From contig CM067521.1 in assembly GCA_034509495.1 (NCBI GenBank), forward strand, positions 15,846,991 to 15,910,990: a DNA stretch of 64,000 nucleotides, in the 5' to 3' direction. The notes below the pieces were generated by a model, which was given only the letters and a program-made list of their open reading frames with translations, did not search any database and was not told the origin of the DNA. Shown here one piece after another: positions 13,256-24,662 of this stretch. Each line of letters opens with the position of its first letter. Within the stretch, counting starts at the first letter, position 1. The DNA comes from Acestrorhynchus altus. Taxonomy: Eukaryota > Chordata > Actinopteri > Characiformes > Acestrorhynchidae. The translations under genes and the position numbers were made by a program.

Positions 13256-13742
13256 TATTTCCATAACGTTTTAAGTCCTTATAAGAAGAAAAAAATGTAG
13301 GTGCAAGTAAATGTTTGATCAAAACACTCATATATCATTCATACAAATATACAATATTCTTCTCATATTAACATTACACATGATGACAAACTTGAATTAT
13401 AATGTCTCCTTATTTGGGGAATAAAACTACAAATTAAAACATCGTACAACATTAGCCCAGGTTTGTAAAGGATGTGTTGTGTGAAAAGGCAGTATTTAAG
13501 ACATTCAAATATATCAAAATAGATCAGATAACTCAATCAATACCTACCTCGCCGGATAAACATTTATCTAACGTCGTTAAAAGCTGACTAAAGGAAGAAA
13601 ACGGAGAAACAGCGGGTAACAAAACAGCTACATCTCAGCAGGTAACAGGACAGTTACACGTCATTAAGTGAACGTTACCTTGTTTCCCGATCCCATTCAT
13701 AGGCGAGGAGGCTCCGACACTTCTGGACTTTTTCAGATTCAT
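7787..13742 (-). CDS. tbc1d20: tbc1d20, Rab GTPase-activating protein with C-terminal membrane anchor
   Basis: TBC1D20 is an endoplasmic-reticulum GAP that stimulates GTP hydrolysis by Rab1 (and acts on Rab18); loss in mammals causes the blind-sterile phenotype and Warburg Micro syndrome. Eight exons on the - strand join in frame: 13679-13742, 11909-12094, 11725-11805, 10696-10882, 9892-9993, 9365-9506, 8707-8891 and 7787-8051. They give 403 residues, the same as human. The ATG at 13742 starts MNLKKSRSVG. The TBC domain spans roughly residues 55-245, with the IxxDxxR-type arginine finger at D100/R103 and the second finger YYQ at Q142 in LHYYQGYHD. WLITWFGHVLSDF and RLYDFFLACHP follow. Residues 371-388 (LAVMGLTVALGAAALAVV) form the tail anchor, preceded by a basic RRF. 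A polybasic and polyglutamine stretch (RRRRKEQQQQ, near 339-348) replaces a longer human linker. It is convergent with rbck1 and head-to-head with bloc1s1. Confidence 0.97.
10616..10654. repeat. Perfect 17-bp inverted repeat with 5-base loop, tbc1d20 intron
   Basis: TGTGACCATAACAGAAG, loop ATACA, then its exact reverse complement. It lies in the intron between tbc1d20 exons 10696-10882 and 9892-9993, about 40 bases from the upstream exon, and would fold as a strong hairpin in either strand's RNA. Confidence 0.9.
12355..12425 (+). mobile_element. Fragment of the dispersed repeat seen at 5855-6170
   Basis: Contains AAAAGTATTGGATGGAGCTC, CATCACTGCTCCAAGATAA and TTTTATAGCCCTCTAG in the order of the longer copy. 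It lies inside the first tbc1d20 intron. Confidence 0.45.
13211..13251. repeat. (CA)n microsatellite in tbc1d20 intron 1
   Basis: About 20 uninterrupted CA units. Confidence 0.97.
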
Positions 13743-14935
13743 TCCGAAAACGCTCAAAGAACCGTATTTTTACCTTCAGCTCGTAAAAAATGAGAAAATT
13801 ACAGACATGTTTACGTTATTAGTCCGTAAGACGCCCGTCATAATAGCATAACAGCTAACGCCGCAGCTGCTGCTGTCAGGCCTCGTCCGGGCTTTTTCTC
13901 CCGTCTGTAACCTAAACCGAGGCTTTCTCAAACCCCAGTCCAACACAAACCAGCCGTTCTTGTTTGAACATGATGAAAACAGGGACGTCAGCGCGGCTGA
14001 AGCATCTCCTCCGAGTCTGACTCCTGTTTACAGTGGCCTACATTACCGTTCGCCACTCTACAAAATAAAAGTCCCCCCAGCTCAAACGCCCTGAACTTTA
14101 ATATTCGCCTATTATTTAATAATGAGTTATGAGTGATTTGGTCACTCATCACAAAGCATATTTTGTGGAGTCAAACGTAGTTATGTTTGGGGTTTGTTGT
14201 GTTGTTTTAGAGGGTGTCAGTATTGTGGTTATGAGGAGGAGAAAACTGAAGTTTGGGCCTGCTGAAGGGGTTTAGGTAGAATGGGTGGTTTGTCTTAAAC
14301 ACTATTTTGGACAGTGGAGAAAGCTGGGTAGTAGTTCCCTACAGCCTAAAGCCAAAATGTTTAAGTAATATTATTTTTATAGTGGCATCAATCAGCTTTT
14401 CTCTGACATGAATTAGGTTCTGAGTTTGTTTGATGGAGATGTGCACAGTGAGAGGATTTTATGTTATAAAGTAAGTTAAAGTAAGACCAAGGTTCTCAGC
14501 ATTACTGTCATGGTATGTTGTTGTGCATGTTTTTATACATTTAAATATTCACTGCCCAATGAAAACCTTGTATCTCAAAAATAGAACCTTTACATGAGCG
14601 AGCATGTATTTGAATGGAAGTTCCTGTAAAATAAGAGTAATTATAGTCATTGTTTTCTGTTGGTCCATTCATCATGATATTCTGATACAATATGAAGGAC
14701 GTCTCTCATCTTCACATTATGGAGAAACAAAAAAATGAACAATGATGTAGATACATGGTTTTCATTGGACACAGGCCTTGTCATGTACCTTTAGTCCTGA
14801 TGGCAACACGGGGACTTTTATTATGAAGGTGCGCTGTCTCGCTGTGTTTACAGCGCCGCCGGTCACGAGTGTTTCTGACTGAGTCTCGAAAGCAGCGCGT
14901 TTGTGAAGGTTTGTTTGTGTCGCAGTAGGAAGAAA
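13743..14935. promoter_or_regulatory. Shared head-to-head promoter region of tbc1d20 and bloc1s1
   Basis: The two start codons diverge 1,193 bases apart. Both edges are rich in CpG compared with the AT-rich surroundings: 13800-14060 on the tbc1d20 side (ACGCCGCAGC, CCTCGTCCGG) and 14840-14900 on the bloc1s1 side (ACAGCGCCGCCGGTCACG). The middle (14100-14780) is AT-rich with no feature I recognise. No TATA box is obvious at either end, as expected for housekeeping CpG promoters. Initiation sites are not known. Confidence 0.6.
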
Positions 14936-17900
14936 ATGCTTTCTCGACTGTTAAAGGAGCATCAGGCCAAACAGAACGAAAGGAAAGAGCTTCAAGGTAA
15001 CGTAAGAGCAACAGCTGAGTTAGGTGTCACAGCTGTGCTCGATTATTACCTACAGCCCTGAACTCCTCCTTCATACCCCAGCTTAACTACCCCCTCACTT
15101 GATCACACGCTCACCTGCACTGCACCCGAGTCACAGGCTATACTGGTTATACAGTCACTGCTTATAAAGTCACTGGTAATGCTTGTAATACAGTCACTGG
15201 CTATTCAGGCACTGGTTATTCAGGCACTAGTTATTCAGTCACTAGTTATACTGGTTACACAGTCACTGGTTACTGACTATAGACTCACCTACTTTGCACA
15301 TCATGTCACGTTGTCTCTTTCTAACTTAAAAATGTATCTTTTCACATCCTTATCTGCACTGAGGATCAGTCAGCTGCAACTTCACCACAGGACCTAACTT
15401 ACAAATTCTTGTTCGACCTAGTGTTTTGTGTGTGTGTGTCTTTGTATAGTTTACTATAATTTGTATGTTCTTCCTTCCAGTCTACTTTATATACCTCATT
15501 ATATTATATTTACATCTTTATTTATTGTATTTTAATGTTGCATTCTCCTAAGCTACTGGATGGCTCAATTTCCCTCAGGATCAACAAAGTATCCATCCAT
15601 CCATCCATCCATCCATCTGTCCATCCATCCCCCCACCCACTGTCTTTAGTGGAATGATAGATATACCTGCATCTCACAAATAGCTTTTGTATAAGGGGGA
15701 AAGATTTAACTCAATCGAATGCAGTTAAATTGAGTTGTGTAATTGTAGCCTTTTCCGATTGATAAAGAGGATTTATTCTGTAAAAGTTGCAGTCCATATA
15801 TGGAAACAGGCCCTTTTCATGATGTAACACATTATTTCTGTGATGTCACATCCATATTGCGTGGTAGAAAGAGCACCAGACAGAGGGAGTGTTTCAGCCT
15901 TTCTGATTGAAGGACAATACACAGTGCAACCAAGATCATTGCATGTCTCATGAAGATACAGTTACAGAAACAGGCAGTATAATATTAACAGATAAAAAAG
16001 GGTAATAATAGATAATATTCATGTAAAAATAAGTTGTTAATTTGTTCTAATATTAATTGTAATATTTTGAAGAAGCCTTTGGGTCAGGACTTGGCAGTTT
16101 TTGTAGCTCAGATACTTTTCCCATTTTATACAGTCATGACTCAAGAAATCATCTAAAGCTGCTTTTATATATATTTATATATTTATATATATATAAAATA
16201 TTCTGTTAAATTATGATTGCTGTATTTTTTTTATTTTAAAACATCTGCCAAACATCTGCAGTGTAATGTAGACATAAATTGATGAAAAAAACATTTCAGT
16301 TCCTGTTTTAGGAACAACTGCAAAACTGCACTAATACATTATGCCTTCAACACAGAGAGACGTCGTCGTGAGGCCATTGCTGCAGCTACTAGTTTAACAG
16401 AGGCCTTGGTGGACCACCTCAATGTGGGGTAAGAACCTGCTTGTGGTCATAATGAAAATAATGAAAGCAACAAAGTCTATTTATAAATCGTTTCACAGAA
16501 ATAGAATCATAAAGCCTGAAGAATGAGGTTGCACATGTGACGTGACATGGGGCACACAGGGGCCATAATCTGGGATTGGTATGAAGTAAGAGTGTGGTGA
16601 AATGAAAGCAGCTTTAAAGGAAACACAGGATGCAATCAAATGAGCCTGTTACACCATTCAGGTTTCATTAACTCATCAGATAGATGCACAGTTGATTTTC
16701 AGGGGAGGTGTGCAAGGAAAAACTCTTCACTTCAACAATTAAGAGGAAACCAAAATGAATGACTGAGGTTTAAATAAGGCAGCTTCTCTTATCATATTCT
16801 GCTGCTGCTGATGTGCTGCTCTTTTTAAGTAGCAATAAATGTAGGGATGTCCTAATTTTTTTCCTAGCAAGAAACGGTTTCTCTTCTCTGAAAAAATATT
16901 TGAACCAAGAGGGAATCATGGTGGGTAGGTTTGACATTGACATGTGACTAAATCAAGTTTCACTTTCAACCATGCATTTGATTTCATCAAGGGAACCAGA
17001 GAGGTATAACTGACTGATTGTCCGACATGTGTGGATTGATCCAACCACCACAATATTGGACACTCAGCGAGCAGTGATCCCCTCTAAGAATCATCCTTTC
17101 AGTGACTGCACAATGCAAGATTAAATGCACACAGACTGTTACGATGGCTGCCCTCAACATTGTCACCAAAGACTGCAATGGTGTGTCCTTTCTTTTCCAA
17201 GGTGTCTGGTATGTTATGTTATACCTGCTGCCAGACAGTACTTGGGTATTTGTAGTTAAATAACTATTGTCCATATCAGTCTACATTATTTTAAAATTAT
17301 TTTCCCCTCAATTTGAAAGCAACCTCACTTGCACTCTCCCCCTATCACATAGGATGCTTCGGACACTAGGTGGGTGAGGATGGACACATGTTTCCTCCAA
17401 CACTTGTTAAGTCAACTGCCAACATTTTGTATTGTTGCTGGTCAGCCTAAATGCTCAGAGGAAAGCACCAGGTCCCCAACTCTGGTTCAGTGGCCAACAG
17501 ATGCCTGTCAGCCAGCATCACATTGGGTGTGATGTGGGGGGAGAGTGCCATGTACCCACCCAGAGTGTGTTGCCAATTTTTGCTCCAGCTACCAGTGGCA
17601 AGCAGCATAGCCTGCAATCTTCAGATCATAGATTTAGCACATTTGACTGCTGAGCCACTCTGAATCTGGTCTATATTTTTAATCATTTACTGTTCCTGCT
17701 AGCCTTTATTTTCCTTCTGAATAGCTTGGCAATGTGATACTTACTTCTGGGTCCAAGTTATTTTGACAATCAATGTTATAATTAAAATGTGTTGAAAGTA
17801 AAGGTTTTCAAGGGAAATATTTTAACTTGACCATATCATATGATTTAAAGGAACAACACGCAAAACTTTAATCCTAAAGATTTAATAATGTTATGAGACT

Positions 17901-18354
17901 TTTGCTTTGTGGGCTTTGCATTGAGAACCAGTCTCTGTTTTTGACAGAGTTGCCCAAGCTTATGTCAATCAACGCAAACTGGACCATGAGGTGAAGACCT
18001 TGCAGGTGCAGGCTGGTCAGTTTGCCAAGCAGACAGCTCAGTGGATCACCATGGTGGAGGGCTTCAACCAGGCCCTAAAGGTACATTGTCCTTGCTCCAG
18101 AAGCTCAGATGTGTTTGTTTTCTCAGCAGTGACTTGTGAGTTGAGAACTGAAGGCACATGAAGGCTTAAGTTAGGCTAGAAATGTCTTTGTCTTGCAGTC
18201 ATGATGCTCATCAACCTGTGCTACAAATCTTTTTTTTTACCAGGAAATTGGGGATGTGGAGAACTGGGCACGTAGCATTGAGATGGACATGAGGACTATC
18301 GCCACAGCTCTGGAGTATGTGCACAAAGGCCATCTTCAGGCTGCTTCTTCCTAG
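14936..18354 (+). CDS. bloc1s1: bloc1s1 (GCN5L1/BLOS1), BLOC-1 and BORC subunit 1
   Basis: BLOC1S1 is a small helical subunit shared by BLOC-1 (biogenesis of lysosome-related organelles, melanosomes) and BORC (lysosome positioning), and is also linked to mitochondrial protein acetylation. Four exons, 14936-14996, 16356-16428, 17948-18080 and 18244-18354, join in frame to 125 residues, equal to the standard human form. The protein opens MLSRLLKEHQAKQNERKELQ, continues through TEALVDHLNVGVAQAY and KLDHEVKTLQVQ, and ends in the conserved WARSIELDMRTIATALEYV-like segment (here with SIEMDMRTIATALE) and QAASS. Nearly the whole chain is predicted coiled coil and no signal or membrane segment is seen. 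The next + strand gene is rdh5, the same adjacency as on human 12q13, where BLOC1S1-RDH5 readthrough transcripts are annotated. Confidence 0.97.
15128..15270. repeat. Minisatellite, unit about 15 bp, bloc1s1 intron 1
   Basis: Imperfect tandem copies of a unit close to TTATTCAGTCACTGG, with forms such as TATACAGTCACTGC and TATTCAGGCACTGG. About nine copies run directly into the LINE tail that follows. Confidence 0.8.
15271..15635 (+). mobile_element. 5'-truncated LINE 3' end with (ATCC)n tail
   Basis: The sequence ends CTCAATTTCCCTCAGGATCA, ACAAAGT and then a run of about ten CATC/ATCC units (15589-15630). A 3' end of this form followed by a simple tetranucleotide tail is typical of fish non-LTR retrotransposons. 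No reading frame remains; the 5' limit is uncertain and the adjacent minisatellite may belong to it. Confidence 0.55.
17330..17660. mobile_element. Dispersed non-coding repeat, family with 28390-28580 and 31385-31610
   Basis: Contains CTCCCCCTATCACATAGGAT, GGTGAGGATGGACACATGTT and CCTCCAACACTTGTTAAGTC. The 31.4 kb copy shows the related GGTGAATTCAAGCACATGCT and CCTCTGATACATGTGAAGTC, followed in both by a block with CTGCC and TTTGCATTATTG-type sequence. Located in a bloc1s1 intron. I recall this as a common fish repeat, name unknown. Confidence 0.4.
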
Positions 18355-18781
18355 AGTGACCTTCAGTCATGCAGCAGAGTGGATCAGCTTGATGGTCTGC
18401 AGTCATGCAGACCAATAATGCTGTCTTCAGTGGTAGATGAAAGGTCATGAAGACATTTGGAATTGCTTTCCCACACCCACAATAAGCCAAATTCTTGACT
18501 GAAGAAGGATTTTCAGTGATGAATCAGTGCTCGCATTGCTCGGGCTTAATGCATGTCCAGGAAGGCCCGTGATGGATCCCTTATTCCCTTCTTAGTCCCT
18601 AAAACACAGAAGGAACCATTGTTTCTTTCAGTTTGAAATAATTAAGCGGCAATGCTTGGGGCACCTTGTGTTGTCTATTTGGACCTTTTTGTTCTAACAA
18701 AACCACATGTGTTTTGCGGTTCTAAGGAACATCCAGAATGGTTCACATTGTAAATTATTGCTTTCTTTTCTTGTTCACTAC

Positions 18782-18787
18782 AATAAA
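18782..18787 (+). terminator. bloc1s1 polyadenylation signal AATAAA
   Basis: A canonical AATAAA lies 428 bases after the bloc1s1 stop codon, with a TTGTGTT-rich stretch about 30 bases later. It is the first such hexamer in the 3' UTR. Confidence 0.75.
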
Positions 18788-18883
18788 CCATGTTTTTTTA
18801 TAATGCTGTGCTCATTTTTCTTGTGTTAGGACAGCTGTCACTCTAGTTTGAGGGCTCAGAGACTCAAAGCCCAGTATGGCCAA

Positions 18884-18885
<2 letters not shown>

Positions 18886-18936
<51 letters not shown>

Positions 18937-18996
18937 TGTGTGGGTGTGTGTGGGTGTGTGTGGGTGTGTGTGTGTGGGTGTGTGTGGGTGTGTGTG
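18886..18996. repeat. (GT)n array with a GGG every 8-10 bases
   Basis: Pure GT for about 46 bases, then a higher-order pattern in which GTGTGTGTGGG-like units repeat, giving six GGG runs. It starts about 100 bases after the bloc1s1 polyadenylation signal. Confidence 0.95.
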
Positions 18997-18999
18997 ACT

Positions 19000-21610
19000 T
19001 TTTCTCAACTCTTCCACCTTTACTGGCTTTAATGTACAAATGAATTACAAAAAAACAAATACACAAAAAACTGAGAGAGAGAAAGTGGAAAAACACAAGT
19101 TCATCAGTTGCTATTGATTTTAATACTTAAAATATACATATATTTAAATTAATTTGTAGGAAGAGTCTTAATGTTTCAAATTATGTTTTTATGGGAAAAG
19201 TTTATATTAAAAGTTGTTTAAATTTTAATATGTAATATTTAATCTTTTCTAATTTTAAAAATAAACTTACACTGAGCCATATTGATGCCTTCGGTTGCAT
19301 CAATGTGTGTATTATTTTCAAAATATTCTTATTTTCCTAACTGTAAAAGATATGTGATGGTGGTGTTTAACCTAAAGACATGACTTTGTGATTCATACAC
19401 ACTTTTTAAAGTAACCTTTAACCGAAGTCTTTGAGTTGAATAAATCACTTAAAGTCACTTCCATAGGTTGAAAGGACAGATTACCTTCTGCAATGAAGTA
19501 ACTTATCTCAAAATATTTATCTCTATCTGTAACTCATAACTTAAATATTTCAAGATACCTAGTTCAAACTTTGACATACTGCTGTCAGAAATTGAGAATC
19601 CACATTTCCCCCCTCTACCTGGTTAGAATGGACTTCATATGGGAGTAGAGTCAGGAAACGTTCTCAGCATTTGTGTAGGGGGAGTTGCACAATGCAGTGC
19701 CTATGAGAGAGAGACCATGTTAAACTGTAGATCCGTCCCCCCAATCACTGCACAGACTTCCTTTATTTAGAACAATGAGTTCTTCCACACTGCAATAGGA
19801 TTTGCGGAGGTTCCCATGTTTGCCGTCAGCTTTTGCTTATCAAACAAGTACACTCCCCACAAATCCATTTTCTTAAAAAGGAATGCGAGACAGCAATTCC
19901 AGAACAATGAAACATCACATGATAAAAGTATCAGAGAATTATCTTATAATAGTTCCAGAACCCTAAGTGGTTCTTCTTGGGCTTCACTAAACTCAATTAA
20001 CTCTCTGAATGCATACAAGGTTCTTTCTTGTGTCTTGTTTTTGGATCTGTATACACCATTTTTGTGTTTGTAGACAGAGATAAAGTTACAGTTAGTAAAG
20101 TAGTGTCAAGTGTAGGGAAATGGGAGTACAGATCATCTGGACACCTTCTCCAGTTATATTAACAGCTGTCCAGCAAAAGACAGGTTGTTCTACATTAAAA
20201 GCAAAGGTTACAGTGACTGAACGCCAGCATGTATATAAGAGAAACTCAAGACATACAGATCTTTCAATGCCTGTAATTTTGTACTTTGCAGTCATGTCCA
20301 GGATCTTGAATACCAAGATTGGTTGGAGGTTTCTAGTGTTTTATGGACCAACGCAGCAATAGGATACCTGTATCTGCTGTCACTGTTAACAGCTTTTGCT
20401 TTACAAACAACTACACTTCACACAAGTGAACTTACCAGTGTCACTAATTTACTGCTAAGTTCTTCTGGTAAATCTCTCTAATCCAGGGTTGTCCACTCCA
20501 ACTCAGTATCCCTACTCTCACATACCCGAACTACAATAAACTTATTAAAAGATTACTTAAACCTCTAGATGTTTCTGATCTTTTTACTTGTTTAAAGTCA
20601 ATGGGGAAAAAAGACAATCATTAATACATAAGAGAAAATATTGTAGAACACTTTTAATTACAGTCTCAAACTGAGAAAAATCAGATTTAATGACTATTTG
20701 GATTTAATTTCCTCTGGACTTCAGTAGTTCTTCAGCTGTTACTTTTATTCTTGTGTTTAGGAGACACTTTTACAGGAGAAATGATGTCACTGGACTAACA
20801 ATTTACTGGTTTATGGGTTTAATCTTCCCTACACACCAGAGAACTTGTGTAATTTGCTTACGGTGTAATCCCCATTTTCTTCATTGAACCAATGAAGGAA
20901 AGGTTCTCTGCAGACTTAATTCTCACATTTCACAGCACATGGACTTTGACCTCAGACAGGCCCCGAAAAAGCCCATGTTTGGTAGCAGCACTCTGTTTTT
21001 TTTTCTTCATTTTATTAAGCTAAACAGAGCATTGTTCTAAAAAAAGGCTTATGGTTTCTTAACAGGCTTTACACAGGCCTGACATTTTTCATGAGTTTTA
21101 TGACGTGGTGGTGTTGTGCTGGGTCGTACAGAGTGAACTTGGAATTAAATCCATTTTCTTAGAAAGGAATGAGAGACAGTATGATATGATAAAGTTTTCA
21201 GGCCTTTACTTAGAAATACATGTTTTTTGTTATGTATGTTTGCTGTAAATTAAAGGTGATACAAATAAAAACCAAGGACCTTTATACAAAATATTTATTT
21301 AATGCATTTGTGTCAGGTGTGCTTGAGCAGGAGTTGCACAAAACTGTGTAGGAATCTGGCAGCAACAGGGACATAATACAAGACATGGGCTAATAATTCA
21401 AACAGCTATATACTGTCAGTCAGCTGCATCTGCATGGATTAATATGAACTCCTTTTCATTGTTTAATGCAGGTTAGAACAGTGGAAATAACTAGAATTGC
21501 TGATACTTCCTGTGTGTGTAAAATATTTCTAATTATTGGTTTAAATTTTATTTCATGATGTAAGTATAATGTAGGACTAACATTTGAGATGAGAATTCAA
21601 GAAGATTTCA
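19000..21610. other. Intergenic, no gene seen
   Basis: AT-rich spacer between bloc1s1 and rdh5. All open frames are under 90 codons and match nothing I recognise. A duplicated phrase (AAATCCATTTTCTTA followed by GGAATG and GAGACAG) occurs near 19860 and again near 21150, hinting at an old 1.3-kb-spaced repeat. Confidence 0.5.
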
Positions 21611-21621
21611 TCAGTCTAGTC

Positions 21622-21808
21622 CAGGGGTCACCAACCCTGCTCCTGGAGATCTACCTTCCTACAGACTTTAGATTCAATCCTAATCCACCCCACCTGATCC
21701 AACTAATTACTGCATTCAGAAGTACTCAACTGGCTGAATGGTGTTAGATATGGCTTGGAGTGGAGGTCTGAAGGAAGTTAACTCCAGGAGCAGGGTTGGT
21801 GACCTCTG
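21622..21808. mobile_element. Non-autonomous hAT element (MITE) with 8-bp target duplication
   Basis: The 187-base element starts CAGGGGTCACCAACCCTGCT and ends with the inverted copy AGCAGGGTTGGTGACCTCTG. The terminal repeats agree over about 30 bases. It is flanked by GTCTAGTC on the left (21614-21621) and GTCTAATC on the right (21809-21816), an 8-base duplication with one mismatch. CAG ends, an 8-base duplication and no coding capacity are the marks of a hAT MITE. Confidence 0.88.
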
Positions 21809-21819
21809 GTCTAATCTGT

Positions 21820-24430
21820 CTGTTCAATGGCTCATAAGATCAAGGGGCATCTTCAACAATGGAATTGTGTAAAAATAAAGATTATTTATTTTTTCATCCT
21901 GATTTTTCTTACATCTGCACAAAAAGACAATGTTTGTTGTTATTTTGTGGATCTACCTTTTGACTTCACTTGTTTTAGCTGCTTTTCTGCCACCGCAATA
22001 CACAAGCTATTACCACTGACAAAACCATGACATACTTCCCATATTTGATGTTTAGGAAAAGTGCTTTCAATATTGTTATGAGTCAAGAAAATCCCAAGTT
22101 TTTAAGAATGTATGGCATTGCATAGAACCCTTCTTGTGATGTTGGAGTGTAGAAACCAACATTGACAACCAAGAAATAGCTTACTCTTGTTGCCTCAGCA
22201 GTAAAATCATGGAAAGTGTGGTAATGTCAGAGCCTCAAATGATTCCAAGTAGGAATCCACTCATTGTACTTCAGTCAATATTAAAAAAAAAACATGCCTT
22301 CAAACACAGCATATGAGAATGCTGAAACATTTCCAAGGATATCTGTTATGTTGGCTCACACTGCAGTCAGACTCTTTGCTTTGGAAAATTAGTCTCTTCC
22401 AGACTGTGGGAAGCTATTTATTAGCATGTTTTCCTTTTGTTTTGAAGGTACAAATCCTAGCTCTAAGACCACATGTGCTTATTATGTGGGAGCCTTTACA
22501 GGCCCTATCCACATATTGTTAAAAAATGTACTCTAGAATCCCACAAACTCCTTCAGCACTGTGTTCATGTGAAATTCAGGTATGTTCAAATAGCTTCATA
22601 TATGAGATAAAGTTGAATGGTCCACATGAAAGTGTACTGATAGTGACGTTTATAGTACAATTTTAGTTCTTCTGTTGTGCAATGGTTCTGGCACCCCAAG
22701 AGATTTGAACTTTCAGAACCTTTACCAAGATCTCAGACCTTAGTGTGCTAGGATTAGGCTTATAGCACAGACTCCTCAAACTTTGTCCCAAAAATCAGCA
22801 GCCATGGTCTCATCTAGACATCTACTGAGCCCATACAAAAACTAATATATGGACATATTTAACAAAATGTCAGACACTTATTTCACCAGCAAAATAGTCA
22901 GAAATGTGGGACTGTAATGCTATGCAGAAGGAAGAAAAAGGTTACCAGGAACAATAAAGTTAAAAATTTAGATAAATAATAATAAATAATAATAAAATAT
23001 TGCCCATATCAATCTAAATTCATATTTATATTTAAATTATATATATATCAAATCTAAATTAATATGGTGTTGGGTATAATGTCAGATGTCTCAGCATGGA
23101 GACCTTCTGGATGTGTCATGCTTGACAACAAACAGTTTATCTTGATGCTGAACACAGTACTTAGTACAGTACATAGATTTATGAAAAGAGGGACTCGTCA
23201 CTGAAGAAGACCCACTGCCCACTGTGAGACTCCATGACAACCTGGAACGACACCATTGCATGAGGAAATTTTCTGACAATGACTGTATTTGCAAATACAC
23301 ACATATGACATATATGCAAAATGTGTGGGTCTTACACATTTATGTAAGATCATAGAAGTTTTTGTATGTTTTTAATATATAATAAAATTAAATTTACAGT
23401 ATCTCACAAAAGTGAGTACAACGTAATTTATGCCTCATGTCTGTAACTGGCAGATATACATCTTTAAATTAGCTTGAGTAAAAACTCCAAGTTATAGACA
23501 CAAAACAGCTCAACAAAACAGTTCTGTTCTCTGTACTATTCAATTTACTGCTCATTACATTTAACATTAATTATATTATTAACACCCTCATTATTTACAT
23601 GCAGCACTTTTCCTATAATATTCAAATTAAACATACAGAATTTATAAAATGTATAACATTTAATCCACATATGGTTTGCTTTTATTTTATATATGGAGTT
23701 TTTTATTTGGACATATAAATGGTTCCCATATACTGTATGTCCTTATATGTGACATATATGAAAGTGGTCACTTTTTCTGTATTTTGAGTGGTGTAAATAT
23801 TTAGATAAATATTTTACCAATATAAGTTATGATATCTGTAAGTATGCACACATATGGCATATATGGGGGTTTAATATATGGTGATGATTGAAAATTAAAG
23901 TAACTGATGTTCACAAAGTGAAGTAGAGTGTTTTCAGGTAGTTGTTTCTTCTGTTCATTATGGAAATAAGAAATCACAGAAAACAGCGACAGAGGAGGTG
24001 AAGTTGAGGTCTGGATGATCACTCTGGATGAAAATGTTCAGTGAGAACTAATTCATTAGATTGCTACAGAGGCCAATCAATTGATGTTTGACTGCAAAGG
24101 ACCTTCAGGCAGATCGATCAGCCTCTGCAATGGAGGAGCACAGTTCTATTGTGATGTGACCTTCATGGAAGTGTCATCAGAAGACGTCTTTCCTGCATCC
24201 TCACCACAAAATTGAACATGTTCTTTGTTATTTTAACAAAGTAGAATTTCAAGGTTTAAAACCCTACATTCAGTTGAACTGAAAAACAACTCAAACCTTT
24301 GGAATATGGTTGAAAACCTTTTTAGTTAGTGTAATGCAAGATTTAATAAGGACTAAGGAAAAGGGTGTTACATAAGCCTTTGTTGCAGTTTTGTTGATTC
24401 TGTAACTCCTTCTAACATTTAATTTCACTC
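21820..24430. other. Intergenic, repeat relics only
   Basis: AT-rich. A relic of Tc1/mariner family A lies at about 23060-23280 on the - strand (GGTGTTGGGTATAATGTCAG, then a segment encoding SDESLF-like transposase sequence). Around 23640-23880 the phrase ATATGG/CATATG recurs many times in short palindromic settings without forming a regular tandem. No gene seen. Confidence 0.5.
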
Positions 24431-24432
24431 TC

Positions 24433-24435
<3 letters not shown>

Positions 24436-24483
<48 letters not shown>

Positions 24484-24488
24484 TCTCT
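24436..24488. repeat. (TC)n microsatellite
   Basis: CT repeats with one CACT interruption, ending directly at a TATA-like sequence. Confidence 0.95.
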
Positions 24489-24662
24489 CATAAATAAGGA
24501 GCCTTACACTGAGTGTGGAGATTACAAACCGTGGTCCTGGTCTTAAGGGATAAAGTGAAGGGATAAAGCTCTCTGTGAGACTTTCACATTAAGAGCCAGC
24601 AGGTGGAAGGCATCACACACTGGATGTGACCCACAGGACCACTTTCACAAAGAAGAGAACAG
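24489..24662 (+). promoter_or_regulatory. Candidate rdh5 promoter and non-coding first exon
   Basis: CATAAATAAGG at 24489-24499 resembles a TATA box. It is followed by less AT-rich sequence with no long open frame that ends in a strong splice donor, AACAG before GTAGGA at 24663. The first coding exon of rdh5 has a splice-acceptor-like CTCACCACAG at 27421-27430, sixteen bases before its ATG, so the gene probably has an upstream untranslated exon. Linking the two is inference; no transcript is available. Confidence 0.3.

Noticed and set aside
16980..17290. A 95-codon - strand frame in a bloc1s1 intron that might be transposase
   Set aside because: Parts look like Tc1-type DNA by eye but I could not match a motif, so no element was called.
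18296..18490. Frame antisense to the bloc1s1 last exon and 3' UTR
   Set aside because: Shadow of bloc1s1.
18812..19096. A 94-codon frame rich in Thr, His and Pro
   Set aside because: Translation of the GT array downstream of bloc1s1.
24291..24491. A frame of alternating Arg and Glu
   Set aside because: Translation of the (TC)n microsatellite.
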